This document shows positions 6,168 to 6,754 of a stretch of 6,754 nucleotides of DNA, one piece after another. Under the pieces are notes generated by a model. That model searched no databases and was not told where the DNA came from. It saw only the letters and a list, made by a program, of their open reading frames with translations. The translations under genes and the position numbers were made by a program. Every line of letters begins with the position of its first letter. Positions within the stretch are counted from its first letter, which is position 1. The stretch spans positions 1-6,754 of the forward strand of contig JAFNAU010000230.1 of assembly GCA_017860335.1 (NCBI GenBank). Direction: 5' to 3'. This DNA comes from Bacteroidota bacterium. GTDB taxonomy: Bacteria > Bacteroidota > Bacteroidia > Bacteroidales > Paludibacteraceae.

Positions 6168-6754
6168 ATTTAACTTTGCTTCATTCTACTGAAAAATACG
6201 ATTCTTATAGTCAAACCTCTTCATCACAAGGATTCGACAACCCTCAATTAGGTTATTATCGTTTACAGGCAGGACAAACACAAACGGTAAGTACTTCAGG
6301 TAGCGGAACAAAAGCCATTGGGAAGATGGCTCGTCTTACCTATACCTTCAACGATAAATATGCTCTTACCGGTACCTTCCGCAGGGATGGATATTCTGCT
6401 TTTAGCGCTAATAAAAAATATGGTAATTTCCCATCGGTAGGTGTCAATTGGAATATTCATAAAGAATCCTTCATGAAAAATTTATCCTTTTTAGATGCTT
6501 TGGCAATCAGGGGATCCTATGGTACCAATGGCAATCAATCAATCAAACCTTACAGTACTCTCTCAAAAATATCCAACAATTACTATTTATACCAGGGAGA
6601 TGCCAATTATACCATGACCGAGTATATTTCAACACTCGGCAATGATAATCTTGGTTGGGAATCCAGAACAGGAGTAAATTTAGGACTTGACTTTTCTGTG
6701 TTAAAAGACAGAATTTCCGGATCTGTAGATGTGTATTCAACCAGAACGAATGAT
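6146..6754 (+). CDS. SusC-like transporter, middle barrel part in a second frame (3' end outside window)
   Basis: This is 203 codons open to the window edge in frame 2, and the direct continuation of the SusC-like protein. The sequence begins FADKHNVDLTLLHS and contains IGKMARLTYTF, YALTGTFRRDGYSAF, YGNFPSVGVNW, LAIRGSYGTNGNQSI, TLGNDNLGWESRTGVNLGLDF and ISGSVDVYSTRT. These are characteristic barrel strands of the SusC/RagA family, in the right order, so no further break is seen up to base 6754. There is no start codon or signal peptide of its own; the first in-frame ATG (6326) is the internal Met of KMAR. Even if translated it could not form a transporter, lacking plug and signal. About 300 further residues would be expected beyond the window. 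Either it is the 3' part of a decayed gene, or the break upstream is an assembly error and the real gene is whole. Confidence 0.88.

Overview
The window looks like part of a polysaccharide utilization locus (PUL) of a member of the Bacteroidota. Three things support this: a SusC-type TonB-dependent transporter, GH97 glycoside hydrolases next to a secreted sulfatase, and AT-rich start sites mostly without Shine-Dalgarno sequences. The sulfatase has a Ser-type active site, which needs the oxygen-sensitive anSME maturase. That fits an anaerobic or facultatively anaerobic, Bacteroidales-like organism. The genus cannot be told from this sequence.

Layout, all on the + strand. (1) 1-963: the C-terminal half of a GH97 glycosidase that starts before the window. 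(2) 964-1123: a gap with a weak terminator-like hairpin. (3) 1124-2626: a complete S1-type sulfatase with a signal peptide. (4) 2637-4348: a second, different GH97 gene, 10 bases after the sulfatase. It is broken at about 3600 by a frame change and the loss of about 47 residues of the catalytic barrel. (5) 4349-4694: a 346-base AT-rich gap with no gene. (6) 4695-6754: a SusC-like transporter gene, broken at about 6140 and running off the end of the window.

How the parts would work together: SusC, with a SusD partner expected downstream, would import oligosaccharides across the outer membrane. In the periplasm the sulfatase would remove sulfate esters and the GH97 enzymes would cleave alpha-linked sugars, so the substrate is probably a sulfated glycan with alpha-galactosyl or alpha-glucosyl units. 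The substrate is inference.

The most notable point is that two of the four genes have the same kind of damage. Each has lost a block of conserved coding sequence (roughly 140 and roughly 90-100 bases), each with the same net change of reading phase, while the sequence on both sides is clean. This could be recent decay by deletion or an assembly error. At the GH97 break the sequence happens to form a Shine-Dalgarno-like run and an ATGA stop/start overlap, so the second half could in principle be translated separately. I see no clear evidence of a new biological system.
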